Below are positions 34,830 through 47,700 of a stretch of DNA of 64,000 nucleotides, one piece after another. The DNA is taken from NCBI GenBank assembly GCA_964019415.1, contig OZ025879.1, positions 4,384,137 through 4,448,136 of the forward strand, given 5' to 3'. The translations under genes and the position numbers were made by a program. This stretch comes from Ianthella basta (taxonomy: Eukaryota; Porifera; Demospongiae; Verongiida; Ianthellidae). Each line of letters opens with the position of its first letter. Position 1 is the first letter of the stretch. A model generated the notes under the pieces. That model searched no databases. It saw nothing but the letters and a program-made list of their open reading frames with translations, and had not been told where the DNA came from.

Positions 34830-36865
34830 GAACAGGGGGCAATCGCTATTGTTGGAATGGTAGCTAGCTACGGAAAATAGTGCCGCTCTTACAGAAGCGC
34901 ATGGGAATCAAAATTACTGGGAGACAGCCAAACGCCACCAAATGGTGCTGGGATGTAGAGAATCAGCAGGCCAATCCATTACTCTTGAGCGGAAGTAGTA
35001 TATAGCTAATCTACTGAGAACAAGCGTCAAGCCAGCACTCTTCCACAGCAATGTTTGCATGCTTTTGTAAGCTAAGGGGAGCACAGGTCTATGTGGGAAC
35101 CCACAAGCACCTTGCCATTTGCTGATTTCCCCACTAACCCCAATCGAGCCTGTGCAGAAACCGCCATTGCTGTGACGTCAAAATGATTTCGCTAAAGCTT
35201 CTGCAGCTATATATCGCAGCATGTGCAGTGTGGCTGCAGTTTGTATACCAACTGTAATACGAATTCACAAACACGGATAGGGGGTAGGAAACAATTAAAT
35301 GAATCCCATTGTACTGGCATTAAGGTATATCAAGAACAAGCTTAAGAGGGATAGTGTATTGCAGCTGCGCATGGAAATGGCTATAATTATAGCTTGTTAG
35401 CCACCTTTCATCATCCCTACATCTCTGTGTCTGTGTATATGTGTGTGCGTGCGTGTGTGCGCGTGTCTGCGTGTTTGTGTGCGTGTCTGATCATGAATTT
35501 GCTAACTGTCAGGTTAGCTTTCAGCTTTGTTTGACAGTGTGAACAGAGTGGAAAGCTGCAAAGTGGCAACTTGCCCCTGTCATGGCTGGTTACCAATGCT
35601 GCTTCATGCTCATTCCACTGCTGTGCAGCACAAGGACACATGATGGATGGCAAACGAAGTGAAAAGCCGTCTTGCTGTCAGGAGCTGATCACCCCTGAAG
35701 TTCACAGTACATGCTCCCACTGGAGCTAGAGCCTAAGATAGCAGCCTGCATATGTGGGGCGTTGTGGTTGATGACCCTGACGTGATGTCCGGTGACATAA
35801 CCCCACCACTACATATATAGTATGAGGGTACAGGGTTAGGGTAACTTTGGATATGCATGGAGGTATGCGCGTAACACATATATGCAGAATGTATGGGAAA
35901 AAGAAATAAACCATTGAACAATAGAACAACACACTGTACAGTATTTGCCACTCTCACATCTGTTATTCTGCCCATGCATGTACGTACACCTCCCCTTCCC
36001 CCATTCACAATACCTTACCAATCTACAGCATGGAGGGGAAGGACATGTCTATCAAGTACTCTAACATATTGTGAGAGTACATTTGCCCACAAACCATCAC
36101 AAAGTGAAGCCAGGAGCAGAGATTGTGCATGGCGTTTCAGTGATTGTGCACTTTCTACAAAGACTTAGTTACTATGCACTAGTTACCTATCCATTTGTGC
36201 AAGAAGTGATTGCGAGATGATTTACAGCCAAAGTGAGTGCAACCATCCCTACAGCAGCCATTCAGATAGGCCTTACTTGGCTGCTGGACAAACAGTATGA
36301 GGTAGCAGCGAAGTTGGTCTGTGCCAAAGCCACCTTTGCCAGTCCTGCAGTCAAGGACATTTAATGTACAGTGCTGGCACACTGTGTACATAATTGTCCA
36401 TACTCCATTACATTGTGTCACAACACTTCCTACCCACAGTCATGTACAAGACCTTCCTCCTCCCTCCACCTGACCTATGTACCCCATGTGCCCATGGGGG
36501 ATGTTAGTGTATACGTACTTGTACAGACTTGCATAAGTCATTACAGGCAAAGAAAATCCCCACCTCATCATAATTGGATCATGTGAGGTGTGGAATGAAT
36601 GGCATCCAACAGCTACAAAGAACAGCATGACCTTATGGTCACACTGGTAGGAGGTGAATTGTATTCATGAACAGAAGTGGATGCTAGGTGCACGTACTTG
36701 TAGAAAATTAGGACAGGTCTGTAACATGCAGCCGGAAATCCTTAACATCACACCTTCATGCCTGGGGTCCCAGATACATAACGCCTGGTCACAAGCCTAC
36801 TGTGTTATAACTTCCCCTCATTGTATCAATAGCAGAGGATCACACAGTGCGGAGGACACTACCAA
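34830..36865. other. Spacer between receptor C2 and the multi-pass membrane gene
   Basis: The part 35030-35410 resembles the spacers upstream of C and downstream of B. A short TG-rich tract lies near 35425-35490. No gene recognised; several short frames lack codon or domain support. Confidence 0.4.
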
Positions 36866-38121
36866 ATGCAAGGCCAAGCAGATCAGGTCAGCTCAGTAAT
36901 GACCAACCCCTCTTTTGATCAGCCAGATACTTCTTATACCAGTCAAACAGGACCACTGTGGCTGCTGATGATGACCATCAACCTCCTCATCAACTACATT
37001 GATTTGCTCACCTTGGCGAAAGATCGTGGGTATAACAAGTGTTTCAGCACTAGTACATTCAGCTTGAATAACAGCTTTCAAACAATTTTCAATGAAACAG
37101 ACTGGAATTCTGATGTCAACGTAACAGGTTTTTGGATCAGCCTTGGATCATATATCATATTGGCACCATTCTGTTTAATCTTTCATCAGTATGTCAAAAA
37201 ATACCAGTCTGACAAGACATTGCCTTGTTTGAAATGGTTTACACTCTTTCTGGTGTACATTGTGGGAGGTCTGTATCTTGCTGGCAATTGCAAGAATCTC
37301 GGACTGCTTGCATCACCAGAGGTCTATGTCAACAACAGCACGCACATCACATATGGAGATCTAGTAGTTACCTGTTGGGTACATCTTTGGTTCTTGGCCT
37401 CGTACCTACTATTCACAGACTATTTGGAGGTGGGTTGATAGCAGAGTCAGGCATCAGAGAGCCCAATTTGATTGGTGTTCCTTACATGACCATACATAGG
37501 CTATTCCCTATGCTGATGTACACAGTCCAAATCAACCAAATCTACACAGCAATAGTGGATGAAGTGGTACATTATGAAAAGGAGTCTAAAAATAGTACTG
37601 AGTGTCCCAAGGACTACATGCAAGGAGGTATTGCATTCTTTGCAGCAGTCTGCATCATTTGGGCTGCAACAGTATGCAGTGTGATTAGGCACTATATTAA
37701 TGACCTTCACAAGTTCAAACAGGCTAATCCTAACAGAGAAATTAAACTACACAGACGACGTTTGCTGTACTTCCTGTTTGTCTTGGTTCTGTATACCCCA
37801 CTGTACATTGCGTTGGACAATGCATGGACCTGGACATGTGTTGCCAGGTGTCAGCTGCAAGAGGTGTGCATCGACTCTGAATTGGGAGTGTGCATTTATG
37901 AAATTGTGAGAGGGGGCTTTCTTGGGGCAATCCTCATCTTCACTACACTCAATTTAGGAAGTTTGTACTGTTCAAATTGGTGTGAGAAATCACACAGAAC
38001 ATGCATGGAAGATGAAATAGACGGTCCAGTCACTCGTCAGCAGCGTTCAGCAGACCAGGATGGTGAAATGATAGCCTTACTTAGTCAGCAGCGTTCTGCA
38101 GACCGTATGCATATAGTGTGA
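36866..38121 (+). CDS. Multi-pass membrane protein, about seven segments
   Basis: The plus strand encodes a hydrophobic protein with no introns seen. Likely membrane segments: WLLMMTINLLINYIDLL, FWISLGSYIILAPFCLIF, WFTLFLVYIVGGLYLAG, VHLWFLASYLLF, AFFAAVCIIWAATVCSVI, YFLFVLVLYTPLYIAL and FLGAILIFTTLNLGSLY. The loops carry NNS/NET glycosylation sites and the C-terminus has two QQRSAD repeats. The first four segments are in one frame (36866-37438) and the last three in another (37225-38121), so a single frame change lies between about 37380 and 37440; I found no in-frame intron there that fits. The start may be ATG 36866 or 36899. The family is not recognised; rhodopsin-type motifs are not evident. 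It is the only plus-strand gene among the receptors and is not duplicated with them. Confidence 0.6.
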
Positions 38122-38151
38122 CATATATAATGCAAGCACAGGCTCTCTAAT

Positions 38152-38213
38152 TAGTCTTGCGTGCCAGCCCCTATTTCTCTTATAGCCCCACAGGAACGGC
38201 TGGCGCGCGAGAC
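38152..38213. repeat. Short inverted repeat after the membrane-protein gene
   Basis: Arms AGTCTTGCGTGCCAGCC and GGCTGGCGCGCGAGACT pair with two mismatches around a 28-base loop. It starts 30 bases past the stop codon, so it lies in the 3' untranslated region. Confidence 0.65.
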
Positions 38214-38383
38214 TACTCTCTAATATGCACGTGTGAACAATATAGTGTGTACATTATATATATTAACATACGTCAATTGCATGTATTCCAGTTACATCTC
38301 CCACAGCTTGTACACACTTTCAATGCTTTATCTATGATTATGCATATCTTGGTTATGTTACTCTTATATATATTGTACTGACA

Positions 38384-38389
38384 AATAAA
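38384..38389 (+). terminator. Polyadenylation signal
   Basis: AATAAA 263 bases past the stop codon of the plus-strand membrane-protein gene, followed by a T/G-rich stretch. A likely 3' end for that transcript, only about 300 bases from the convergent 3' end of receptor D. Confidence 0.55.
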
Positions 38390-38682
38390 GCTCATTTGAG
38401 TCACATTGAGTACAGATACGTTCTCCATGGAAGCATGCATATATGTTATAAAGACACTTGCTCAGTGGATGCATGGTGATTTACTATACAATTATAGCAT
38501 GCCATAAAGCAATTTTCTTCACTGTCTATATATAAAATAACAAGCCGACACGTCAACTACACTGCTTACAAAGGCCTACTGTTCATCTATGTACTAACCT
38601 GTGCACCTGTTTGGTAGCACTTTAAAAGTGTATTAGAATTACCATTATAAGCATAGTTGAATTAGTATTGCACTCTTCCAGT

Positions 38683-39314
38683 TCACATCTCAAAATTGGA
38701 ATATCCTTCAAAAGCATTCAGGTATTCTTGGATGGCTTCATGGCAGAATTTAAACTGGTCCTACAAATCAATGCAGAAAGTATATAGTCTAAACAGACAA
38801 GTGACAAGCAAACCATTACAGAAAGGGAGTATCACATGTGAGCCCAAGGAGGGATGGAATGCATGAATATGTTAGGAACAATTGCTGGCATCAGTACAGC
38901 CAAGCATAAACAGCACTTTGGCAAGAACTTACCTTGCCTACTTGCCTATTAGAAGTCATCTATTAGTAGCCATTGCTGTTAGAGGCATGCCAGCAACCTT
39001 ATGCAGAGGATGCTATTGTGCCAGTGTACATTGTACTGATCATACCTAGGGCTGGTTACAAGTGCTGCAACTCGTGCAAGCTGACCAGACCTTCCTTCAG
39101 CGGATGAAGTGATGTGAGAGATGGACTCCAAGTGTGAGCATACAATGATTTGTAATTTAATCTGACACAATTATTGCCCCAGCCGTGCGAATCTTGCGAA
39201 TGTTGTCTTCATACAGCAGAGAACCACTCTGAGCACATTTATGCATGAACAGCAGTATGTGTGTACATGTACATGAGTGTGTGTGTGTGTGTGTGTATGT
39301 GTGTGTGTGTGTGC

Positions 39315-39350
<36 letters not shown>

Positions 39351-41784
39351 ATGTGTGTTTGCCAAACTAAGTACCAATCTGACGCACTAGGAGGGTCTTG
39401 CAAGCTAGACTGGTCATGTACTTGCAGACAATTACTGATTTACAGACATCACATGCATGTCACATGCCCTCACCAGATGAGGCACTGCTCCTGGTCTCTG
39501 TGTCCTAATGGACTTGATTGTGCCAACCACATCAATCTGTCCCTCTGCCTTCATCTGCTCAATCAGCAACCACATGGCTATGAATGTACCAGTGCGACCC
39601 AGGCCATCACTGGAGAAGGGCATGGCAAGAAGCACAATACAGTAGGAGGATATAGTGATAGGGTGATAGAACATTATAAGTAGAAGATTAGAGAATTTTA
39701 TATGCAGACAAGCAGGCTTTGAGGTATGATTCAGGGCTTGTCAGTATTAGTCTTACTTGCATGCCACTAGAATGGGAGCATTGTGCGACTGCTGCTGCTG
39801 CACTTTCTCCACTTCAAACATCAGTTTTGCTAGAGTAACAACTGCAGGGTGGTCATTCTCAAGCCACTGCTTGTAGTGAAACAGAGTCACCTCTGATGGC
39901 TGTGCCACAGCAGAAGAACAGACATAGAACACCAATACTACTTCAGCAGCATTGTGTAGAATCAAGTGAACATTGCAAGATCTTACATGCTCCCTCAGTT
40001 CTCATACACTGTGGATGCATGTACTCACAGTGCCTCCAGCTGCCTGTACAGTGAGGTTGTAGGTGTCCCATTCCTCACACTGGACCTCATTCACAGTAAC
40101 AGCATGCTTCCCAAAGTGAGCTGTGGTAACTTTCTCAGGCCAGAATCTACGGCATGACTCCTGTGTGCACAGCGGATAAATGATACATGCACGTGCAATT
40201 GCCCACATAATTGTGAATCCAATCCTATATGTCTAATGGATACAGAAATAGCAGGAACCTATGTAGATGATAAGGACAGTTACTAGTAGTAGTAGAGGGA
40301 ATTCAGTCACTGTGTAGAACGGTACTAGACGGATAGTTATAATGAAAATTTTAGAATGTGTCCCTTCAGCAAGTGCTGGTCTTCCAGGGAGTCCTGCATT
40401 ATTGAGAATTAATTCTCTTCTACTTAGCTCTGGAGTAGGATGAATACTATACTCAAATCAACTGAATTTGAAGTAACTCACTGCTCTGTTCTCAACCAAG
40501 GGGCAAAGGAGCACCACAGTGGCTATCTTCTTCTCTTTGATCAGTGTCCAGAACTCAGTCAGTGTGCTTTCCAATGGTGCTTCAGCAGCAATAAAGGCCC
40601 TGGGAGCATGGTAACCCTGCATTAGTGTAGGGAAGGGGTGTTGTATTTTTTATATCTTTATTGGTAGAGTGTATCAGTGTCATGCAGTATGTTAAGAGTG
40701 AAGGCAGGACACTCACGTCCACAAAGGATGCATTGATGAAGACGGACCCAATGTTAGGAACACCGACATACAGGTGCTTCCCGGAGACTGTGGAAGTGAG
40801 ATGTACAGTAAGACACTATTCATATTCTTGTAGACACAGGATGTATATATAGAATTGCTGTGTGTGTGTATTTGATTTAGAAGAAATCATGAGCCTAATC
40901 ACAGCATGCCTAATATTACACAATCTGGGCCAGATTGTGTCAAATTGCGTCAGAATAGACACGTCTACTGTTGGTCTTGACACTGTAGTTTCCTCTATTG
41001 GACACTGCTGTGATTAAGCTCATGACTCCTTCTTAATCAACTTTTCATATTCACTAACATGATTCTGTCCCACCAAAATACATTACCCACTGCATGGATC
41101 CACTGTGGTACATGTACTACTGTAAATTGTTAAAGTTTCAAGGGAAATCTGTCTATTCTGTTTTTGACTTTCTGTGAAAATTACTACCCAATTTGGGTGC
41201 CTACATGAACAATACTGACTACTGTGCTTTACTACTCTGTGCACATGGCAAAACATTCTGAGGCAACACACATGATTAAAAGTGATTCCTGCTTTACTAT
41301 ACAACTACTTCTGCTTAAACCAAATGATTTGATACCTTCAAATCTATCAACACATGAACATGAACACATATACACCACTTTACTCCCCTCCACACACATA
41401 CAGTATATGCTGGTTCTAGCTGCCCACCTGGTGCCCTGTCACGATAGCGGATCCTGTCCTCATGCTGTGTGACCCTCTTGTCATCAGCTCCCTCCTCAGT
41501 CAGGTCATTCAGGATCTGCACCATCAAGGTTCACTGTTAGCCACATTTGGCAACTTGCTGACTGACACACAGGAGTGCTCCCCTACATGACCATGGTCAA
41601 CTGTACATACCTCAAACAGTGTTTCAAAGCCTGGCTTGTTCTTCTTCCTGTCCACCTGTGCCATACTCTTGATGTAGGCTCTCAGGTCAGCAGTCTTCAA
41701 AGTAGTATCCCCACACAGCAACAGCTCCCTCACTGCTGTGTGCACAAATTTGTACTGTTCCTGCATGGTGAAATAAATCATGTC
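38683..41784 (-). CDS. Receptor D phosphatase domain D2, probably inactive
   Basis: Exons 41611-41784, 41428-41515, 40717-40787, 40482-40616, 40029-40160, 39757-39899, 39474-39609 and 38683-38760. It follows the D2 plan: [39 protein letters not shown], then a signature reading [13 protein letters not shown] and a last helix [17 protein letters not shown]. The usual histidine before the cysteine is alanine and the serine after it is asparagine. The mobile loop is KQWLEND without the WPD aspartate. Cysteine and arginine of the loop remain, so it could still bind phosphotyrosine, but catalysis is unlikely. This matches the regulatory D2 of other receptor phosphatases. Confidence 0.8.
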
Positions 41785-44700
41785 CTAAGGTGACAAAGAT
41801 GACAGATGCATTCTGTGCACCCACATTGCATTGGGCTATTTGTACTGTACATAGCGCAGCATTTCCCATGATTAGACTTTCAGAGCACCCCACTCAACGA
41901 AAGGCACATACACATTGACTCACAGATGTCTGAACCATGTACATTCTCTTCTCTCTCATCCTCTCCACAGTTCCTTTTATGTCCACGGTCTCCTCAGCTT
42001 TCATTTGGTCCAGAGCGATGTCCAGAGCAATGTAGGTCCCAGTACGTCCCACACCAGCACTGTATGGTGAGGTGTACAATGATGTGGTGCAGTGAGAAGT
42101 GAGGAGGGAAGTAATGGACAAAGTGATGGTTTGCATATGCAGTGGTTGTAGTGGAGTACAGTAAGGACTCACCTGCAGTGCACCAAGATGGGCACATCAG
42201 AGACCCTGGCATCTCTGACATGGTACAACATGCGGATCAGGGAGGTGGGGTACTTTGGGACACCATAGTCTGGCCAGCCAGTGAAGAGGTAGTGATCAAA
42301 GGTGTGACTGGTGTCTGAGCCATCCTGCATTGAGTGCATGGAAGGGACTAGGAACTACGTATGATACTCCAGACATACAGAAACAACACAGACAATGCAT
42401 GCCCACATGTGCTACCACTTACAAGGACATACGTACATATATGTACACTTAGACTATGATGCAACAAATTGCTGTAATCTGATTGGTCCAATGGAGGTGT
42501 TCTAAATCGCTTATTCCACCTCTAATTTACCTATACCACTGCTGATTCAACTTATACCACCTCTGGTAGCTTCTGGTACTTTAAAGCAAACTTTTGACAA
42601 TGTAGCTGTGATAAGCTTGGAGTGAAATTAGCAACGTTCCGAGGTACTTCACAGCAGCTGGGCTTCACAGGGTCATTTCCGCACAGTTTACGCTGCTGTT
42701 TGACTATTCGGCTACCTTTTTGTCGTCATTTCAAATTCTCGGTAGAACTGGCCAGTGTGGTCCTTCCCTGTATTGACGCTGGTTGCTATCATAGTCTAAA
42801 CACCTTATACCGAGCTCCTTCGATGTCTACTGGATTTAGAACATCTAGGAAACCGATATAGAGGCCCTTGCACTTCGCGCGCAGGCCTCTATAGTAATCG
42901 GTTTCCCACGGTGTTCTAAATCCCATAGACACCTCAGATCTCGGTATAACCTATATACATAGCATAATATATGAATAGCTCGACTAACACATGAGTACAC
43001 AACAACACTCAATTTTATGGGCACACACCCGTGCACATACACACCCATACATGTACATCAACACAGCCCACTTTACACTTGCAAACACACAAACAAAAGC
43101 ACATGGGGATGCACACATGTAATGTGACACTATGAGTTCACACAAACATATCTGATGTACATACGTATGTGAATATACTCACATACTATATTTGCCTGTA
43201 TAGAAGCCAGGCTATAGGCCAGGCTCGAATTGAAGCTGGGGGTTCGAGGTAGCGATTCTTTAATAGAGGCCAGGTCTCAAATAGAGGCCGGGTCCAAATT
43301 GACGTCGTGTCTAGAATCTACACTTTGCCACTCTTCAGCATCTGAGGTGCACAGCTTAGGTATGAATCGAATGCAGTGCAATGTGTATTAACTGATTGGA
43401 GTCCCCGCTGCATTGTCCGAGAGAAAGCACACTGTGTATTCTTCCTGCAGCTAAAGGTATGAAGTGAGCACAGAAGAGCAGCAAAAGAAGCCACGTACTG
43501 TAAGGGAGATAGGTGTCACTGGACCAGATTGGATTATGAGCTTGGTTGATTCTGAGAACTCACGCCTTCTAGAAAGAGTTTGGATCTTGAATCGGAGTTC
43601 GAATGTGCAGATCTTGACAGCAGCCATGTGTTTTCTCAGAATTTATATAGGGAACATGACAAGGAATCAGTTCATTTTGTAAAGATATTATTAAGAGGCC
43701 TGGCTTGAATAGAAGCTGGGTCAAAAATCTCATGAAGGAAGTACAGGCATGGACCTCTATTCGGACAAACACAGTACTATTGTTCCTGCTATTGCTGTTG
43801 TGTAATCATTGGGGTATTGTGGAGTGCATAACAAACAAAACATGCAGTGGGGTAGGAGTGGGAGTTTGTACCAGTAATTAGATGATTAAGGTATTACATT
43901 AGGGCTACCTTACTTAGTAACTACTTCTATTGAGTGAAGCTACTCTTACCTTCACCAGCTCCATGGTTCTGACTTCATAGTCCACATACTCCTTCTTGGT
44001 TAGGACCTTTACCTCATAGGAACCAAAAGTGATAGTGCCCCCAATGTCTTCAGGGTAGTAGTCTTCGGACTTCCTCTGAAAGCGTCAAGTGTGCAGAGAA
44101 GCATGCACACTGATCACCATGTACTGGTTAACGTTCAGTGCATACAAGAGTAGTTCCATCCACAACACTACCTGTACACCATGTAATGCATAACATGCAG
44201 TTACCCTATTGCCTTCAACAGCCCTGGTCAGCATCACCACCATGGGAGGCCTGTTCTCCCAAATCATCTGCCAGAAGTCAACCAGGCTCTGGGGCTTTGG
44301 GGCTGCATGGGAGATGAACAGTTAATGCACACCACAGAGGCTCAACCAGGCATAGCCGAGCAATGGACACATGCTTACTGTACAGTACCTTGGGCTGCAA
44401 TGTAATAGTTGTCTTTCTTGTATCCCTATGTATTAGTAACAGGAAACTTGGAATGCATGGCCTGTTATGTACACATGTGGGCTATAGTAAACCTACATCA
44501 ACAAGTGAGGCATTGATGTAGTCACTTCCATCTGTGTCTGGCTCTGCAAGAACCACACGCGAGAAGTCGTCTGCATAAGGAAAAAAATGGACAACAGCTC
44601 CACACTTGCTCACAGACAATTAATGTGTATGGTTAAGGTGTAAAGACAATGCCATTGCTTTAGTGCTGTGTGGTTGCTATTATGCGTATAGTGAGATGAT

Positions 44701-47700
44701 CACAATGAAATGCATAGCATTGGAATGATTCAATTACTATAGCAGTCCAGTAGCGTAAAGAATTTATTGTGCCATTACATGTGCTTACAAGGGAAGATGT
44801 TCTTGTAGCGGTTCTTTAAAGCATTACTCTCTCCCACAGCAACAGACTCAGAAGTTTGCATTGGAATACTCTGCAGAATGAACACATCATGTATAATGGC
44901 AGCTCTATTCTACAGAGTGAATACTTCAGTATCGTGTTGTATCAGATCTACAGTAAGCCCAATCAGTTGTTCAAATTATGAAATCCCATACTGTACCTTG
45001 AATTCTGCAGCAAAGCTATGTTTCTCCTTCAGGTGCATCTGTTTGACGTGGTCTGGGAATTTACCCACAGGAATGGGTGCTGTCACAAGGGTGGGGACCA
45101 CTTCAGCTGCAGAATGGGCAGTACAGTATCAAATATGTGATCGAAATATGACTATGCGATGTTCACTGATAGTATATTGCCTTATCTACCTTTTATGGCT
45201 TTGTGTGATATCACAGGAGTGCTGAGGCCTGCTCCTGTGTCTTCTCCATGGAGGAGGCACTCAGCAGAAGAGCTCAAGTCTTCCTGTGCCTTCAGGTTTG
45301 AGAGGGTTGCGGGCTCAATAGGGGGAATGCTAGGGCTAGCTTCATAGATTTGCTTTGTCCTTCTGCAGCAATGCATTGTGTACAATAACGCTACTATTAT
45401 CATTAATGTATATACTGTATACTTTCATGAGCTTACTATAACTTAGGATCACCTTTTTTGTTTTCTGTAGTAAATCAACACACCTGTGATCACCATGGCA
45501 ACAGCAACCAAAAGCAACATGACTGCAACAGCACCTACAGCTGGCCCTACTGCATCCAAACCTGATCCAGTTGTATTACCAGTATCAGTAGGTTCTGGGC
45601 AAGTGGAGAAGTGGAGCAATACATGCTAATGACACAGGTGACTGCCATAAATACTGCATGTACATATGTACAGTATGCAACATGATTACATGGCCGTGAG
45701 CTCACTTGATGATGTTGTGATCTGGGTTGTTCTGATCTGGGTGGTGGTAGAGAATTCACTAATGTTTTCAACTGAGTTGATGGCAGCTACTGACACATTG
45801 TACATTGTATTTGGCAGTAGACCTTGCAGTGTAACACTGGTATTGGATGTATACACTGTGGTATAGTTACCAGCACCATTCCACAGTTGGTACTTCACAC
45901 TGTAGTTCACTATTGCAACATCACACATCCTAGACTGGGAGGCAGTCCAAGACACTACAGCTGTGTCATTACTACTTTCATTAACATGTACTCCCGTAGG
46001 AGGTTCAGGTCCTGTAAAGGGAGGCACAGTTGACATCTGTTACTGCTTTAGCTGCTATGTTGAAACAAGTAATATTGTTGCAATCTGTACATGTCATGTC
46101 ATGTCTAGATCTTACAGGGCAAGGTATATATACTAATGACACTTTTTCTCACAGCAAACAAATTGGGCAGTCACAGACATGAACAAGGATCAAAGTTATA
46201 GGCTTAAAATTTGTAAGCTGGACTAGTAATGTATTCATACCATGTGAACATGCCTACCCTCAGGATAACTTGGATTACTGGAATTGGAATTTTTGCTAGA
46301 CACATACCCGACAATGCTATAATCATTGATTTCACAATTATGGGTTTTAAATTACATTTTGGCTGGCGAGAGCTCCACTACTCTCCTGTACTGTCAGAAT
46401 GATGGCATGTGCCTTCCAACTATATATCTTATCCACATTCTACATGAGGGCCTCAGCCAGTGTGGCAGCACATTCCAATTGTGATGTTGTAGAGGCTCAT
46501 TTGCATTAATGGCAGCCACCAATACACTGTACTCTGTTTGGTATGGTGTTAGGGCATTCATTATAACACTGGTCCTATAGATGTATACATTGTGCTGTTG
46601 TCAGTGCCATTCCTTGGTTTGTACTACACACTGCAGTAGTTTGCCATAACAACAGCTGAGTCACACATCCTAGACTGAGAGGCAGTCCAAGACACCACAA
46701 CTGTGTCTCTATCCACTACAGCAACTGACACATCTGTTGGAGGTTTACGTACTGTACAGAGGAAATTATATAGCAATGCACAGGCATGACTATACATGTA
46801 CTGTATGTAGGACTACACAAGTGAAGTTCATTTTGCATGCATTTACATAAGCACTGCATGCAGCTAAGAGGATGTTTTGCCCACTGTGCAAACCTTTCTT
46901 CCCAGGACAGAGTGGAAGAGGACTACTTTGTGTTGGCTATTAACCTCGAGTGCTGACAGCTGCTACTCTGACATTGTACGTAGGTCAGCACACATACGTT
47001 TTTAAGCACTTGCAAATATTCCACACATACTGTACAATCATTCTCTTCCACACACTGAGTGACACTCAGGCAACTCTGTGCACTCCACACATATGCAGCA
47101 CTATGTGCTACGTACATGTAAGCATCACAATGTATAATTATGAATACAAACCTTTTTCCTTGCCTTGTCCAAGGCATGGTACTGAAAGGACGTCACTTGC
47201 TTGCCCTTGAGTGTTAACTGCTGCTACTCTGATATCGTAGGTCAGGAACTCATTGGGCAGTGTGAGAGTGAAGTAAGGGCTGCTGCTGTTTCCTGCATTC
47301 ACTGGGTCTCCAGGTGTCATTGCTGGTTCATACTCAATCTCATAGTGGATGGCTCCATTAGGGTGGAGTGGGGGGAGCCAGTTCAGTTCAATGGTACTCC
47401 CAGTTGGTTGTCCAATCATGGTCAGCATGCGTGGTGGGGAGGGGGCTGGGGGGAGTGGCAATGAAAGGTTTAGTTAAAAAGATGTACGTATGAGGAGAAT
47501 GCTCATACTGCTGAATCCTGTAATCTGTGAAAATCATGCAAAGTCCTTACCACTTCCCACTGTTGTCACATACGTCTCTCCTGCCTCACTACTGACTGAT
47601 GCCCCATCTGTAGACCACACTCTGATCCTGTAGGTTGTTCCTGGTTCCAGACCACTCAGTGTGACATTAGTGTTGTCCCCTCCCACAATCCTCTCATACT

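Noticed and set aside
37364-37418. A short intron explaining the frame change in the multi-pass gene
   Set aside because: The good acceptor at 37418 combined with every nearby GT gives a length that does not restore the second frame.
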